Positions 26,942 through 35,826 of a DNA stretch of 38,853 nt are shown in pieces. The stretch comes from Gemmatimonadota bacterium. GTDB taxonomy: Bacteria > Gemmatimonadota > Gemmatimonadetes > Longimicrobiales > RSA9. The stretch spans positions 1-38,853 of the forward strand of contig SLCC01000057.1 of the NCBI GenBank assembly GCA_007126035.1, written 5' to 3'. The stretch's first letter is position 1. The number at the start of each line of letters is the position of its first letter. The translations under genes were made by a program, and so were the position numbers. The notes beneath the pieces are model-generated. The model searched no databases and had not been told where the DNA came from. It saw only the letters and a program-made list of their open reading frames with translations.

Positions 26942-29652
26942 TCCGCGCCCCGCCTGGTCAGCAATGCCACGGGGAAGCGACGGAGGATCTGGTCCAGGCC
27001 CACCCATCCCCCGGCGAACTCCTCCCCGGTCAGCTCGTCGGTCCATTGGCCGGCCGGCAGCTCCAGCTCGGTGTCCCGCCACCCGCCGTCCCGCGCCAGC
27101 CGGATCACCAGCCTCGGGACCACCACCGCCACGTCGTGGCCACGGACGAAGCCCAGGACGTGCTCGGCGGCCAACCCACGAGCCTCCAGCGCCTCGTATC
27201 CCCCCGCCCTGCCCATCGCTTCCGGGTAGCGATCCCGCACCCGCAGGGCCTGGCGCACCACCCAGAGCTTGGGCAGTCCGCTCTGCATCTCGGCCAGGAT
27301 GGCTCTGGGGTCGGCGGCAGGCTCCGCCAGCTCGTCCAGCCGGGCCAGGAGCCGGCGCCGCTCCTCCCAGTCGACGGGCCTGCGGTTGTCAGGGTCCACC
27401 AGGCTGTGGTCCCACAGCTCCGTGCCCTGATACACGTCCGGGACCCCGGGAGCCATGAGCTGGACCAGCTTCTGGGACAGGGACACGATCCGCCCCGGCG
27501 GCCCGATGGCCGCCGCGAACCGCTCGACCTCGTCGCTCCACTCGCTCTCCATGACCGCCCGGACGAACGACTCCAGCGCCTGGTCGTAGGAATGGTCTGG
27601 CTCGGTCCATGAGGTCCGTAGCTTCGCCTCCCGCGACGCCTTCTCCATGTACCCGACCAGCCGATCGGCATCGATGGGCCAGGCGCCCACCGCCGACTGG
27701 TAGAACAGGTACTCCATGCGCGGATCCCGCTCCACGTCCGGCGCCCAATGGTCGGCGTTCAAGGTCCGCCAGCGCCGCACCAGCTGGCCCCAGCGCTCGG
27801 GGATCTCCGTCAGGGCGAACAGCCGGGCTCGCACGTCCTCACTGCGCTTGGTATCGTGGGTCGAGAGCGTGTTCATCGCCGCGGCCCAGTCCCTGGCCCG
27901 CGTCCGGCACCTGTCGTGGAAGGCCGCCGGGTCCAGCCCCCACCGGCCCGGGTCGCCGCCCACCTCGCACAGGGCGCTGAGCCGCAGGTATCGGTAGAAG
28001 GCCGTGTCCTCCTCACCCTTGGCCGCTACGGGGCCGGTGAACTGCTGGAACCGCATGCGCAGCCCCCGCGCCTCGTCGCCGGGGACGTCGCCTGCCAGGA
28101 TCGACCCGAGGAACTCGAGTAGCTCGCCGTCCAGCTCGGGACGCCGTTCCGCGGCTCTGGTCACCGCGTCTCCGATCACGGCGCGGTCTGCCTCCAGGGC
28201 CTCCCCTTCCTCCGTCACGTAGCTGCGATACACCGGGAACGACGCCGCTACCTCCTCCAGGGCATGTCCCAGCTCCCGCCGGGTGTAGTCCCGGAACCGG
28301 CGGGTTCCCTCGCAGACCTGGACGAACACGTTCGCCAGCCGCCTCAGGTCCGACCCCAGCACGTCCCGGAGCACGTCCTTGCGCGCCTCGTACGACACCT
28401 CATGGAACGACCGGTCGTCGCCCGTCAGGTCCCGCCACAGCTCGGTGAACGGCTCCTCGCCCCGCGGGTCGACGAACACGCCGCCAACGTAGGTCATTAT
28501 CTCGTAGCCGGTGGTACCGTCGACTGGCCAGGCCGGCAGCTCCTCGTCCGGCATGAGGATCTTCTCCGCCACGATCCACGCCGATGGAGCGGCGTCCCGC
28601 AGTCGCTGGAAGTACTCCGCCGGCCGCCGCAGCCCGTCGGGGTGATCGATGCGCAGGCCATCCAGCACGCCAGCGCGCAGCCACTCCAGGACACGGTGGT
28701 GGACGGCGGCGAAGACCTCCGGCCGCTCGGTCCGGAGCCCCGCCAGCGTGGTGATGTCGAAGAAGCGCCTGTAGTCCAGCTCCTGCCCACCAGTCCGCCA
28801 GAAGGCGAGGCGATAGTTCTGATGGGCCAGGACCCGGTCCAACGCATCTGGGTCCTGGTTCAGGCCGGCGACAATGCCATCGATGGCGTCCCGGACCTCG
28901 GCCCGCTCCCGGGCCAGCGTCTGGAGCCGCCGGTCCAGCACCTCCAGGTCACGCTGCCGGTCCGCCACCGCTTCCGGTTCCAGATCCGCGGATGGCTCCG
29001 GCAGCGCGCCGTAGGCCCGGGCCAGGAAGCCCAGCTCCGCCAGCGCCGCCCGGGCCTCTTCGCCAGTGTCGTCCCCCCCTCCCGCCTCCCCTTCGGACGC
29101 GGCCCGAACGAGGGGCTCGCCCAGCGATCGAGGCGCGACGGGCAGGACGTTGTCGTAGTACCGGATTTGGAAGACGCCCAGCTCGTGCTCCAGCCGGATC
29201 CGACCCGCCTCCAGCTCACGGCCGTAGTGGTCGCCCAGGATGGGCATGAGGACGATGTCACGGAGCTTCGATTCCGGCGGGTCCCAGTCCACGTCGAAGT
29301 AGGCGGCGAAGGCACTGGCGGGGCCGCTCCGGAGCACGTCCTCCCACCACCGGTTCTCCGGCCCGCTGATGGCCATGTGGTTCGGCACGATGTCAAGCAC
29401 CTGGCCCAGCCCCGCCCGGCCCAGGGCGTCGCAGAACCGGGTATGGCCCTCCTCGCCGCCCAACTCCTCGTTCACCCTGCCCGGGTCCACCACGTCGTAG
29501 CCGTGGGTGCTACCGGGCGCCGCCTGGAGGTAAGGTGAGGCGTACAGGTGGGAGACGCCCAGGGCCGCCAGGTAGTCGGTCAGGCTGGCAGCATCGTCGA
29601 ACCCGAAGTCGGGCCGGAGCTGCAATCGGTATGTGGCGCGAGGGACAGGCAT
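26938..29652 (-). CDS. treY: Malto-oligosyltrehalose synthase
   Basis: A 904-residue GH13 intramolecular transglucosylase that converts the reducing-end alpha-1,4 bond of maltodextrins into an alpha,alpha-1,1 bond. The start at 29652 has AGGGGCAGG upstream; an ATG 5 codons earlier overlaps that site. Motifs: RATYRLQLRPDFGFDDA, HLYASPYLQAAPGSTHGYDVVDP, LDIVPNHMAISGPENRWWEDVL, nucleophile DGLRIDHPDGL, acid/base IVAEKILMPDEELP, and the STHDTKRSEDVRARL loop. These are diagnostic of TreY. A long charged helical insert follows the first barrel strands (about 225-265), as in many bacterial TreY. It overlaps treZ by 4 bases and starts 63 bases after the hypE stop on the same strand, so it may be read from the hyp promoter. 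Confidence 0.96.
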   Translation of the reverse strand: MPVPRATYRLQLRPDFGFDDAASLTDYLAALGVSHLYASPYLQAAPGSTHGYDVVDPGRVNEELGGEEGHTRFCDALGRAGLGQVLDIVPNHMAISGPENRWWEDVLRSGPASAFAAYFDVDWDPPESKLRDIVLMPILGDHYGRELEAGRIRLEHELGVFQIRYYDNVLPVAPRSLGEPLVRAASEGEAGGGDDTGEEARAALAELGFLARAYGALPEPSADLEPEAVADRQRDLEVLDRRLQTLARERAEVRDAIDGIVAGLNQDPDALDRVLAHQNYRLAFWRTGGQELDYRRFFDITTLAGLRTERPEVFAAVHHRVLEWLRAGVLDGLRIDHPDGLRRPAEYFQRLRDAAPSAWIVAEKILMPDEELPAWPVDGTTGYEIMTYVGGVFVDPRGEEPFTELWRDLTGDDRSFHEVSYEARKDVLRDVLGSDLRRLANVFVQVCEGTRRFRDYTRRELGHALEEVAASFPVYRSYVTEEGEALEADRAVIGDAVTRAAERRPELDGELLEFLGSILAGDVPGDEARGLRMRFQQFTGPVAAKGEEDTAFYRYLRLSALCEVGGDPGRWGLDPAAFHDRCRTRARDWAAAMNTLSTHDTKRSEDVRARLFALTEIPERWGQLVRRWRTLNADHWAPDVERDPRMEYLFYQSAVGAWPIDADRLVGYMEKASREAKLRTSWTEPDHSYDQALESFVRAVMESEWSDEVERFAAAIGPPGRIVSLSQKLVQLMAPGVPDVYQGTELWDHSLVDPDNRRPVDWEERRRLLARLDELAEPAADPRAILAEMQSGLPKLWVVRQALRVRDRYPEAMGRAGGYEALEARGLAAEHVLGFVRGHDVAVVVPRLVIRLARDGGWRDTELELPAGQWTDELTGEEFAGGWVGLDQILRRFPVALLTRRGAE

Positions 29653-29715
29653 CGGCCTGCCCCTCATGCAGAAACCGTACTCGGAACGAAGAAGCGGTAC
29701 CTGGAGCCGGCGAGC

Positions 29716-30783
29716 TCAGCAGATGCGGGGCAGCTGCTCGCCGGAGAGCATCTCCACGATCCGGATCCCGCCGACCCGGCTGCGCATGAACACGCGTCCC
29801 GGGTGGTCGGACACCACTGTTCCGATGCGGGCTGCCCTCCTGCATAGCGGATTGCTCTGTAAGGCCGCCAGCGCCTGGTCGGCCCGGTGCTCCGGCACCA
29901 CCGCCACCAGCTTACCCTCGTTGGCCACGTAGAGGGGGTCCAGGCCCAGTATCTCGCAGGCGGCCTTGACCTCCTGCTCCACTGGTATGGCCGTCTCGTC
30001 CAGCAGCACCCCCACACCGGCGCTGGCCGCTATCTCGTTCAGTGCGCTGGCCACCCCGCCCCTGGTGGGGTCGCGGAGCACGTGAAGCTCATGGCCCAGG
30101 CTCGTGAGCAGCGACTGTACCGGAGCCCAGAGCGCCGCCGAGTCCGTCTCCAGCGCCGTCTCGAACTCCAGCCCCTCGCGCACGCTCATGATGGCGATGC
30201 CGTGGGTGCCGATGGGTCCGCTGACCAGCACCGCGTCCCCGGGATGGGCCCGCCGGGGAGAGATGTCCACGCCCTCCGGGACGAATCCGATCCCGGTGGT
30301 GTTGATGAACACGCCGTCGCCCTTGCCACGGTCCACCACCTTGGTGTCACCGGTGATGATGCGGACGTCGGCGGCCCGGGCGGCCTGGCCCATGGAGACG
30401 GCCAGGCGCCACAGGTCCGCCATTGGGAAGCCTTCCTCCAGGATCCAGCCGACTGCAAGGCTCAGTGGCCTGGCGCCGCACATGGCCAGGTCGTTCACCG
30501 TCCCGTGCACCGCCAGCGAGGCGATGTCCCCGCCGGGGAAGAACAGCGGATGGATGACGAAGGTGTCCGTGGAGACCGCCAGTCGCCCACCCTCCACCTC
30601 GATCACCGCGCCGTCGTGCAGCTCCGCCAGCTCCTCGCCCCCGAACGCCGGCAGGAACACCTGCTCGGTGAGCATGCGGGAGAAGGTGCCGCCTCCGCCG
30701 TGGGCCAGTACCACCGTGGGGTAGTCGTCCAGCGGCAGGGGACAACTCATGAGTGTCGGGTCCCGCACCATCTCGTCGGTCAT
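29716..30783 (-). CDS. hypE: Hydrogenase maturation protein HypE
   Basis: A 355-residue PurM/ThiL-fold enzyme that dehydrates the thiocarbamate made by HypF on its own C-terminal Cys to a thiocyanate, the source of the CN ligands of the NiFe site. The start at 30783 overlaps the hypD stop as ATGA. Motifs: [13 protein letters not shown] near the N-terminus, [59 protein letters not shown] (ATP site), [16 protein letters not shown], and the strictly required C-terminal PRIC with Cys at the last position. All are intact. In the cytoplasm it works with HypF and passes CN to HypC-HypD. It is the last hyp gene before treY. Confidence 0.97.
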   Translation of the reverse strand: MTDEMVRDPTLMSCPLPLDDYPTVVLAHGGGGTFSRMLTEQVFLPAFGGEELAELHDGAVIEVEGGRLAVSTDTFVIHPLFFPGGDIASLAVHGTVNDLAMCGARPLSLAVGWILEEGFPMADLWRLAVSMGQAARAADVRIITGDTKVVDRGKGDGVFINTTGIGFVPEGVDISPRRAHPGDAVLVSGPIGTHGIAIMSVREGLEFETALETDSAALWAPVQSLLTSLGHELHVLRDPTRGGVASALNEIAASAGVGVLLDETAIPVEQEVKAACEILGLDPLYVANEGKLVAVVPEHRADQALAALQSNPLCRRAARIGTVVSDHPGRVFMRSRVGGIRIVEMLSGEQLPRIC

Positions 30784-31904
30784 GAACCGCCCCCGTGTGC
30801 CGTAGCTTCGGAAACCGCCTCCCCGCGGCGGTAGTTGTAGTAGGCCGCGCACGCGCCTTCCGAGCTCACCATGGGCGCGCCCAGAGGGTGCTCAGGCGTG
30901 CAGGCGACTCCGAACGCCGAGCACTCGTGCGGCTTCTTGAGACCTTGCAGGATTAGGCCAGCGATGCATTCAGGGCTCTCCTCCGCCGCCACCGCCGACA
31001 CGTCGAACCGGCGCTCAGCGTCGTATGCGACGAACTCGGGCCGGAGCCCCAGCCCGCTGGCCGGGATACCGCCGATGCCGCGCCATTTCCGGTCCACGAC
31101 ACTGAACATCCGGGCCACCAGCTCCTGCGCAGACCTGTTCCCCGCCCGGCTCACGGCCCGGGCGTACTGGTTCTCCACGCCCCAACGCCCCTCCTCCAGC
31201 ATCTCGACGGCCATGAGCGTGCCACGGAGCAGGTCCGTGGGCTCGAAGCCGGTGACGACGATGGGCACCTGGTACCTCTCCGCCAGTGGCTCGTACTCGT
31301 GATAGCCCATGACGGCGCACACATGTCCGGCGGCCAGGAAAGCCTGTACCTGATTGTGCTCCGATCCCAGGATAGCCTCCATGGCCGGCGGCACCAGCAC
31401 GTGGGCGACGAGGATGGAGAAGTTCTCCAGTCCTCGTCGGTGGGCCTCGAACACGGCGGCGGCGTTCGCAGGCGCCGTGGTCTCGAAGCCCACGGCGAAG
31501 AACACCACCTGGCGGTCGGGATGCTTCTGGGCGAGCTGGACCGCGTCCAGCGGGCTGTAGACGATCCGCACGTCAGCGCCCGCCGCCTTGGCCGACAGCA
31601 GGTCACCCCTGGTGCCTGGCACCCGGAGCATGTCACCGAAGGAGGTGAAGATGACCTCCCGCCGCCGGGCGATCTCCAGGGCCCGGTCGATCAGCTCCAG
31701 CGGCGTCACGCATACCGGGCAGCCCGGCCCGTGCACCAGCGTCACCTGCTCGGGCAACATCCGGTCGATACCGAACCTCACGAACGTGTGGGTCTGCCCC
31801 CCGCAGATCTCCATGATAGACCAGGGCCGGGTGATCCGGCGACCGATGGCGTCAAGCAACCGCCGCGCGTCCGCCTCGTTCCGGAACTCGTCCACGTACT
31901 TCAT
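30780..31904 (-). CDS. hypD: Hydrogenase maturation protein HypD
   Basis: A 374-residue iron-sulfur protein that, with HypC, forms the scaffold on which Fe receives two CN and one CO before insertion into the hydrogenase large subunit. Visible motifs: [17 protein letters not shown] (Cys about 34), [18 protein letters not shown] (Cys62 and Cys65, redox/thiol residues), [13 protein letters not shown], and the C-terminal [4Fe-4S]-binding region with [37 protein letters not shown]. The Cys set is complete. The start overlaps the hypC stop as ATGA and its stop overlaps hypE in the same way, so hypC-hypD-hypE are translationally coupled. Confidence 0.97.
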   Translation of the reverse strand: MKYVDEFRNEADARRLLDAIGRRITRPWSIMEICGGQTHTFVRFGIDRMLPEQVTLVHGPGCPVCVTPLELIDRALEIARRREVIFTSFGDMLRVPGTRGDLLSAKAAGADVRIVYSPLDAVQLAQKHPDRQVVFFAVGFETTAPANAAAVFEAHRRGLENFSILVAHVLVPPAMEAILGSEHNQVQAFLAAGHVCAVMGYHEYEPLAERYQVPIVVTGFEPTDLLRGTLMAVEMLEEGRWGVENQYARAVSRAGNRSAQELVARMFSVVDRKWRGIGGIPASGLGLRPEFVAYDAERRFDVSAVAAEESPECIAGLILQGLKKPHECSAFGVACTPEHPLGAPMVSSEGACAAYYNYRRGEAVSEATAHGGGS

Positions 31905-32167
31905 TGCGCCTCGTCCGGCTGCGGGACCTCCAGCTCCTCCAGCTCGCCCATCTGGCGCAGGTACTCCAGGGTCCGCTCCGCCTCCGCCTCATCCATTACG
32001 CTGATGGCGAACCCCACGTGCACCACCACGTAGTCCCCCACCTTCGCCTCCGGGACGCAGGCCAGACACACGCCCCTGGTTAGCCCGTCGAAGCTGACCT
32101 TGCCCATGTTCATCCCATCGGCATTCTCCTCGATGGAAATGACCTTCCCCGGTACACCCAGACACAT
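31901..32167 (-). CDS. hypC: Hydrogenase maturation chaperone HypC
   Basis: An 88-residue HypC/HybG/HupF-family chaperone that partners HypD during Fe(CN)2CO assembly and then delivers the iron centre to the hydrogenase large subunit. The required N-terminus [14 protein letters not shown] is intact, with Cys2 available after Met removal. The body is the OB-like barrel ([52 protein letters not shown]). GGAGGT precedes the ATG, overlapping the hypF stop region by proximity (3 bases between). The stop overlaps hypD as ATGA. Only one hypC-like gene is present here. Confidence 0.96.
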   Translation of the reverse strand: MCLGVPGKVISIEENADGMNMGKVSFDGLTRGVCLACVPEAKVGDYVVVHVGFAISVMDEAEAERTLEYLRQMGELEELEVPQPDEAQ

Positions 32168-32170
32168 GCC

Positions 32171-34600
32171 CTACCTCCGTTCTCCCCCGCGCAGGGCCGC
32201 GGCGGCCACCGCCACCTGGCCCAACGCGAGTCCGCCGTCGTTCGCCGGTACCCGCCGGTGCAGGACGGGGCGGAACCCGCCACGCCGGAGCGCCGCGGCC
32301 GCGCCGTCCACCAGCAGGCGGTTCTGGAAACACCCCCCCGTCAGTGCTACCCGCTCGCAGCCGACCCGCTCCGCGACCTCCAGTATGACACCCACCAGAC
32401 CGGCGTGGAACCGTCCCGCCAGCACCGCCGTCGCCACACCCGCTTCGTAATCCGCCAGGAGCTCCACCAGCGCCGGTACCCAGTCCACCATCAGCGGGAC
32501 CCCGGCCGCGTCACCCCTCTCCACCTCCTCATGATTCTCCTGGCCAGCGTGGCCAGTTCGACCCGCCCGACCGGACTGGCCCTCCTCGCCGGCCACCACC
32601 GGGAACGCGTAACCTCCGCCGCCCGGCCCCCGGGCCACGAACTCCAGCGCCATGGCCGCCTCGCCCTCGTGGTCGACCCGCTGCCGCAGGCCCACCAGCG
32701 ATGCCACGCCGTCGAACAGCCGCCCCGCGCTCGTGGTCCAAGGGGCCCGGAACCCGGTCTCCAGGACCCGCTCCAGCACCCGGAGCTCCGACGCCTGGAA
32801 GGCGCCGCCCGCAGCCGTCGCCGCCAGACGATCCGCCGCCACGGCGCCGGTAGCGGCCGCCGCGTGCATCAGGGCCAGGGCCATCCGGCGAGGCTCCTTG
32901 ACGGCCGCATCGCCGCCGGGCAGGCGGAACGGCCGCAGGTGTGCCACCCGCTGGTAACCCGTGGCGTCGCCCAGCAGGAACTCGCCCCCCCAGATCGTAC
33001 CATCCGGGCCCAGTCCTGTGCCATCCCATACCACGCCCAGCGCCGGGCCCGCATCGTCGGCTTCACCCCCGTCCGCCGCGTCCGCCAGGCAGGCCGCCAG
33101 GTGGGCGTGGTGGTGCTGTACCACCACGCGCTCGCCCGGACCCGAGCTGGCGGCCCAGATGCTGGACGCGTAGTCGGGATGCAGGTCGTGGGCGGTGGCA
33201 TCGGGGTCCACCTCGTACAGGCGGAGGAAGTCGGCGACCACGCGCTCGAACGTGGCCTGGGAGGTGGGAGAGTCCAGGTCGCCCACATGCTGGCTCATGA
33301 ACACATCCGCCCCGCGAGCCAGGGCGATGGCGTTCTTGATGTGTCCGCCCACGGCCAGGATCGACGGCACCGGCTCCCCGAGCCGGAGCGGGAGCGGCGA
33401 GTAGCCCCGGGACCGCCGGGTCAGGGCCGGCGCGCCGTCAAGCCATTGCACCACGCTGTCGTCCACCGGCCGCTCGATGGGGCGGTCGTGGAGCAGGAAC
33501 AGGTCGGCTATGTCGCCCAGCCGCTCCAGCGCCTCCTCGTTGCCGATACAGATGGATTCGTCGCTCAGGTTCCCGCTGGTCGCCACCACGGGCCGGCCCA
33601 CCCTGGCCATCACGAGATGGTGCAGCGGCGTGTAGGGCAGCATGAGCCCCAGGTACGGGTTACCGGGCGCCACCGAGTCGGAGACCCCTGTGCCCGCTCG
33701 CCGCGGGAGCAGGACTATGGGCGCTTCCGGCGCCGACAGGAGCGGGGCCGCGGCCGGGGGAAAGTGGCACAGCTGCTCCGCCATCTCGAGTCCCGTCACC
33801 ATCACCGCCAGTGGGCGTGTCGGCCGGCGCTTCCGCTCACGCAGGCGCGCCACCGCCCGGTCGTTGGTGGCATCCACCACCAGGTGGAACCCGCCCAGCC
33901 CCTTCACCGCCACCACCTGCCCGTTTAGTATGGCCGCCGCCGCCAGCTCCAGCGCCTGACCGGCCCGGGCCGCCTCCCGGCTCGGGTCGCCGGCCGCTAC
34001 CGCCATGAGCTGGGGCCCGCACCGGGGGCAGGCGGTGGGTTGGGCGTGGAAGCGCCGGTCCAGGGGGTTTTCGTACTCGGCCCGGCACTCGGCGCAGAGC
34101 TCGAACCGGGCCATGGTGGTGTTCGGGCGGTCGTAGGGCAGCGCCCTGATGATGCTGAACCGCGGGCCGCAATCCGTGCAGTTGGTGAAGGGATAGCCCA
34201 GCCGCCGATCTGCACCGGCCTCGCCCTCGGGGCCCGCGCCGATGTCCACGAGGCAGGCCTGGCAGGTGGCCAGGTCCGGAAGCACCGACGCCAGCCGCTC
34301 GCCACGCGGGTCGCTGGCCACTATGGAGAGCCCGCTCAGCCCGATTGCCGGCAGCCACTCCTCCCGCACCTCGTCGACCACCGCCCGCGGCGGCGGCGAG
34401 GTCCGAACCCGCTCCAGGAAACGGTCCAGTGCGGGCCCCGCACCCTCCAGCTCCAGGGTGACGCCCCGGGTATCGTTCCGGATCCAGCCCTGAAGCGCCT
34501 GCTCAGTGGCGATCCGGTAGAGGAACGGCCGGAACCCGACGCCCTGCACGGCGCCGGAGACCTCCAGTCGGAGACGACGCTCGGCGGCGGCAGTCCTCAC
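32171..34600 (-). CDS. hypF: Carbamoyltransferase HypF
   Basis: An 809-residue protein that uses carbamoyl phosphate and ATP to carbamoylate the HypE C-terminal Cys. I chose a GTG at 34600 with AGGGG upstream because it lies just after the hypB stop; the frame runs on to 34723 inside hypB. Domains in order: acylphosphatase (SGAVQGVGFRPFLYRIA, Arg about 24), two zinc-finger-like Cys pairs sets (Cys113/116 with 141/144, and Cys169/172 with 191/194), a YrdC-like domain (VVAVKGLGGFHLVVDATND, TRPLAVM), and the Kae1-like carbamoyltransferase domain with VVQHHHAHLAACLAD and VALTGGCFQNRLLV. A Gly/Asp/Glu-rich loop near DAADGGEADDAG and another near GRAGRTGHAGQENHEE are lineage inserts. The GTG start is the least certain part. 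Confidence 0.95.
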   Translation of the reverse strand: MRTAAAERRLRLEVSGAVQGVGFRPFLYRIATEQALQGWIRNDTRGVTLELEGAGPALDRFLERVRTSPPPRAVVDEVREEWLPAIGLSGLSIVASDPRGERLASVLPDLATCQACLVDIGAGPEGEAGADRRLGYPFTNCTDCGPRFSIIRALPYDRPNTTMARFELCAECRAEYENPLDRRFHAQPTACPRCGPQLMAVAAGDPSREAARAGQALELAAAAILNGQVVAVKGLGGFHLVVDATNDRAVARLRERKRRPTRPLAVMVTGLEMAEQLCHFPPAAAPLLSAPEAPIVLLPRRAGTGVSDSVAPGNPYLGLMLPYTPLHHLVMARVGRPVVATSGNLSDESICIGNEEALERLGDIADLFLLHDRPIERPVDDSVVQWLDGAPALTRRSRGYSPLPLRLGEPVPSILAVGGHIKNAIALARGADVFMSQHVGDLDSPTSQATFERVVADFLRLYEVDPDATAHDLHPDYASSIWAASSGPGERVVVQHHHAHLAACLADAADGGEADDAGPALGVVWDGTGLGPDGTIWGGEFLLGDATGYQRVAHLRPFRLPGGDAAVKEPRRMALALMHAAAATGAVAADRLAATAAGGAFQASELRVLERVLETGFRAPWTTSAGRLFDGVASLVGLRQRVDHEGEAAMALEFVARGPGGGGYAFPVVAGEEGQSGRAGRTGHAGQENHEEVERGDAAGVPLMVDWVPALVELLADYEAGVATAVLAGRFHAGLVGVILEVAERVGCERVALTGGCFQNRLLVDGAAAALRRGGFRPVLHRRVPANDGGLALGQVAVAAAALRGGERR

Positions 34601-34613
34601 GGCCCCTGGTCGG

Positions 34614-35285
34614 TCAAGCCGCGCCGACGCCAGTGCCCAGCGCCGCCAGGCGCTTCTCGAGCCACGCGGTCCACGAGTCCAGCCCGGCCCCGGTCCGGCA
34701 GGACGTCCGGAAGATCTCCACATCCGGGTTCACCATCCGGATCCCCCGCTCGTACTCCGCGTGATCGAACTCGAAGACGTCCGCCAGGTCATCCTTGTTC
34801 AGCACCACCACGTCGGCGCCGGCGAATATGCCGGGATACTTGAACGGCTTGTCGTGGCCCTCGGGCACGCTCCCGATCACCAGCTTCAGGTCCTCCCCCA
34901 GCCGGTAGTTGGACGGGCAGATCAGGTTGCCCACGTTCTCGATGAACAGGAGGTTCACCTCGGTGAGATCCAGGTGCGACATGGCCGCCCGCACCATGGG
35001 CGCGTCCAGGTGACAGTTGCCGCCCGTGTTGATCTGCACCACCGGCACGCCCTCCTCGGCGATCCGGTCAGCGTCGATGCTGCTGGCGATGTCGCCTTCT
35101 ATGACCGCCGGCTCGATCCCGTCGCTGAGACGGGCCAATGTGCCCAGTATCAGCGACGTCTTGCCGGCGCCCGGTGACGCCATGACGTTCACCACGCCCA
35201 CGCCAGCGCCACGGAACAGCTCCCGGTTCTCAGTCGCTACCTGGTCGTTCGCCTTCAGGATCTCCGTTACCACGGGCACCTTCAT
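34614..35285 (-). CDS. hypB: Hydrogenase nickel-incorporation GTPase HypB
   Basis: A 223-residue SIMIBI-class GTPase that delivers nickel, with HypA, to the hydrogenase precursor. Walker A reads MASPGAGKTSL (about 35-45), VIEGDIASSIDADRI follows, the G-domain metal site is GGNCHLDA (Cys91, His92), LLFIENVGNLICPSNYRLGED holds switch residues and another Cys, and the base-specifying loop is VVLNKDDLADVF. The N-terminus lacks both the CxxCGC high-affinity site of E. coli HypB and a His-rich nickel-storage tract, so only the G-domain site binds metal. The start at 35285 overlaps the end of hypA by 56 bases, implying translational coupling. Confidence 0.96.
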   Translation of the reverse strand: MKVPVVTEILKANDQVATENRELFRGAGVGVVNVMASPGAGKTSLILGTLARLSDGIEPAVIEGDIASSIDADRIAEEGVPVVQINTGGNCHLDAPMVRAAMSHLDLTEVNLLFIENVGNLICPSNYRLGEDLKLVIGSVPEGHDKPFKYPGIFAGADVVVLNKDDLADVFEFDHAEYERGIRMVNPDVEIFRTSCRTGAGLDSWTAWLEKRLAALGTGVGAA

Positions 35286-35628
35286 CAGCCACCTCGATGC
35301 TTTCCACGTAGAATTCCTGGCCGCCAGTCACCGACAGACCCAGCGCGCCGCAGCCCGGACAGCTTCGCGTCAGCGGCGGCCTCACCTCGAAGGCGTGGCG
35401 GCACTCGTCGCACCGACCCAGCGCCGGCTCGCGCCGGAACCGGAGTCGCGCGCCCGCCGCGAGCGTGTCACGGCTGAGCATGTCGAAATAGAACTGTACC
35501 GAGTCGTCTACGATACTGGTAAGTTCCCCTACAACGATGTCTATGGCCAGGATAGGGGGGCTCCCCGCCCGGGCCGCAGCCTCCAACGCCACGTCCAGGA
35601 TGCCCTTGGTCGCGGGCAACTCGTGCAT
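35230..35628 (-). CDS. hypA: Hydrogenase nickel-incorporation protein HypA
   Basis: A 132-residue nickel metallochaperone, first gene of the hyp unit. The N-terminus MHELPATKGILDVALEAA has the Ni-binding MHE (His2) of the family. The zinc site is two CxxC pairs, RCDEC (Cys73, Cys76) and SCPGC (Cys90, Cys93). The C-terminal tail after QEFYVESIEV (about 20 residues, Gly/Glu-rich) is longer than usual and overlaps hypB. GGAG lies about 6 bases before the ATG, and TAATAT just upstream of it could be a -10 element, though I see no matching -35. It is divergent from the first saccharopine dehydrogenase-like gene. Confidence 0.95.
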   Translation of the reverse strand: MHELPATKGILDVALEAAARAGSPPILAIDIVVGELTSIVDDSVQFYFDMLSRDTLAAGARLRFRREPALGRCDECRHAFEVRPPLTRSCPGCGALGLSVTGGQEFYVESIEVADEGARGNGDPEGERPGSD

Positions 35629-35826
35629 GCTCTACTCCATATTACCGTTCCTGATTCGGGACACTACCGGGCGCTGGAGGTTCCGCGCCGGAGCACCCCC
35701 CAGGGCACCGCGCCGTAATGGCGCCCGAGCGGCAGCCCCGCCCGAGCCGGAGCCGGTGAGACAATGGCCAGGCGCGACGCCGGGCGCCATATTCCCTCAG
35801 CGCTTCGAACCCTCCGACCCCGAGGA

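Noticed and set aside
25541-27229. A 562-codon plus-strand frame opposite treZ
   Set aside because: It is antisense to intact TreZ catalytic motifs and has no signature of its own.
32258-33928. A 556-codon plus-strand frame opposite hypF
   Set aside because: It is antisense to conserved HypF motifs and has low-complexity His/Arg/Gln-rich composition.
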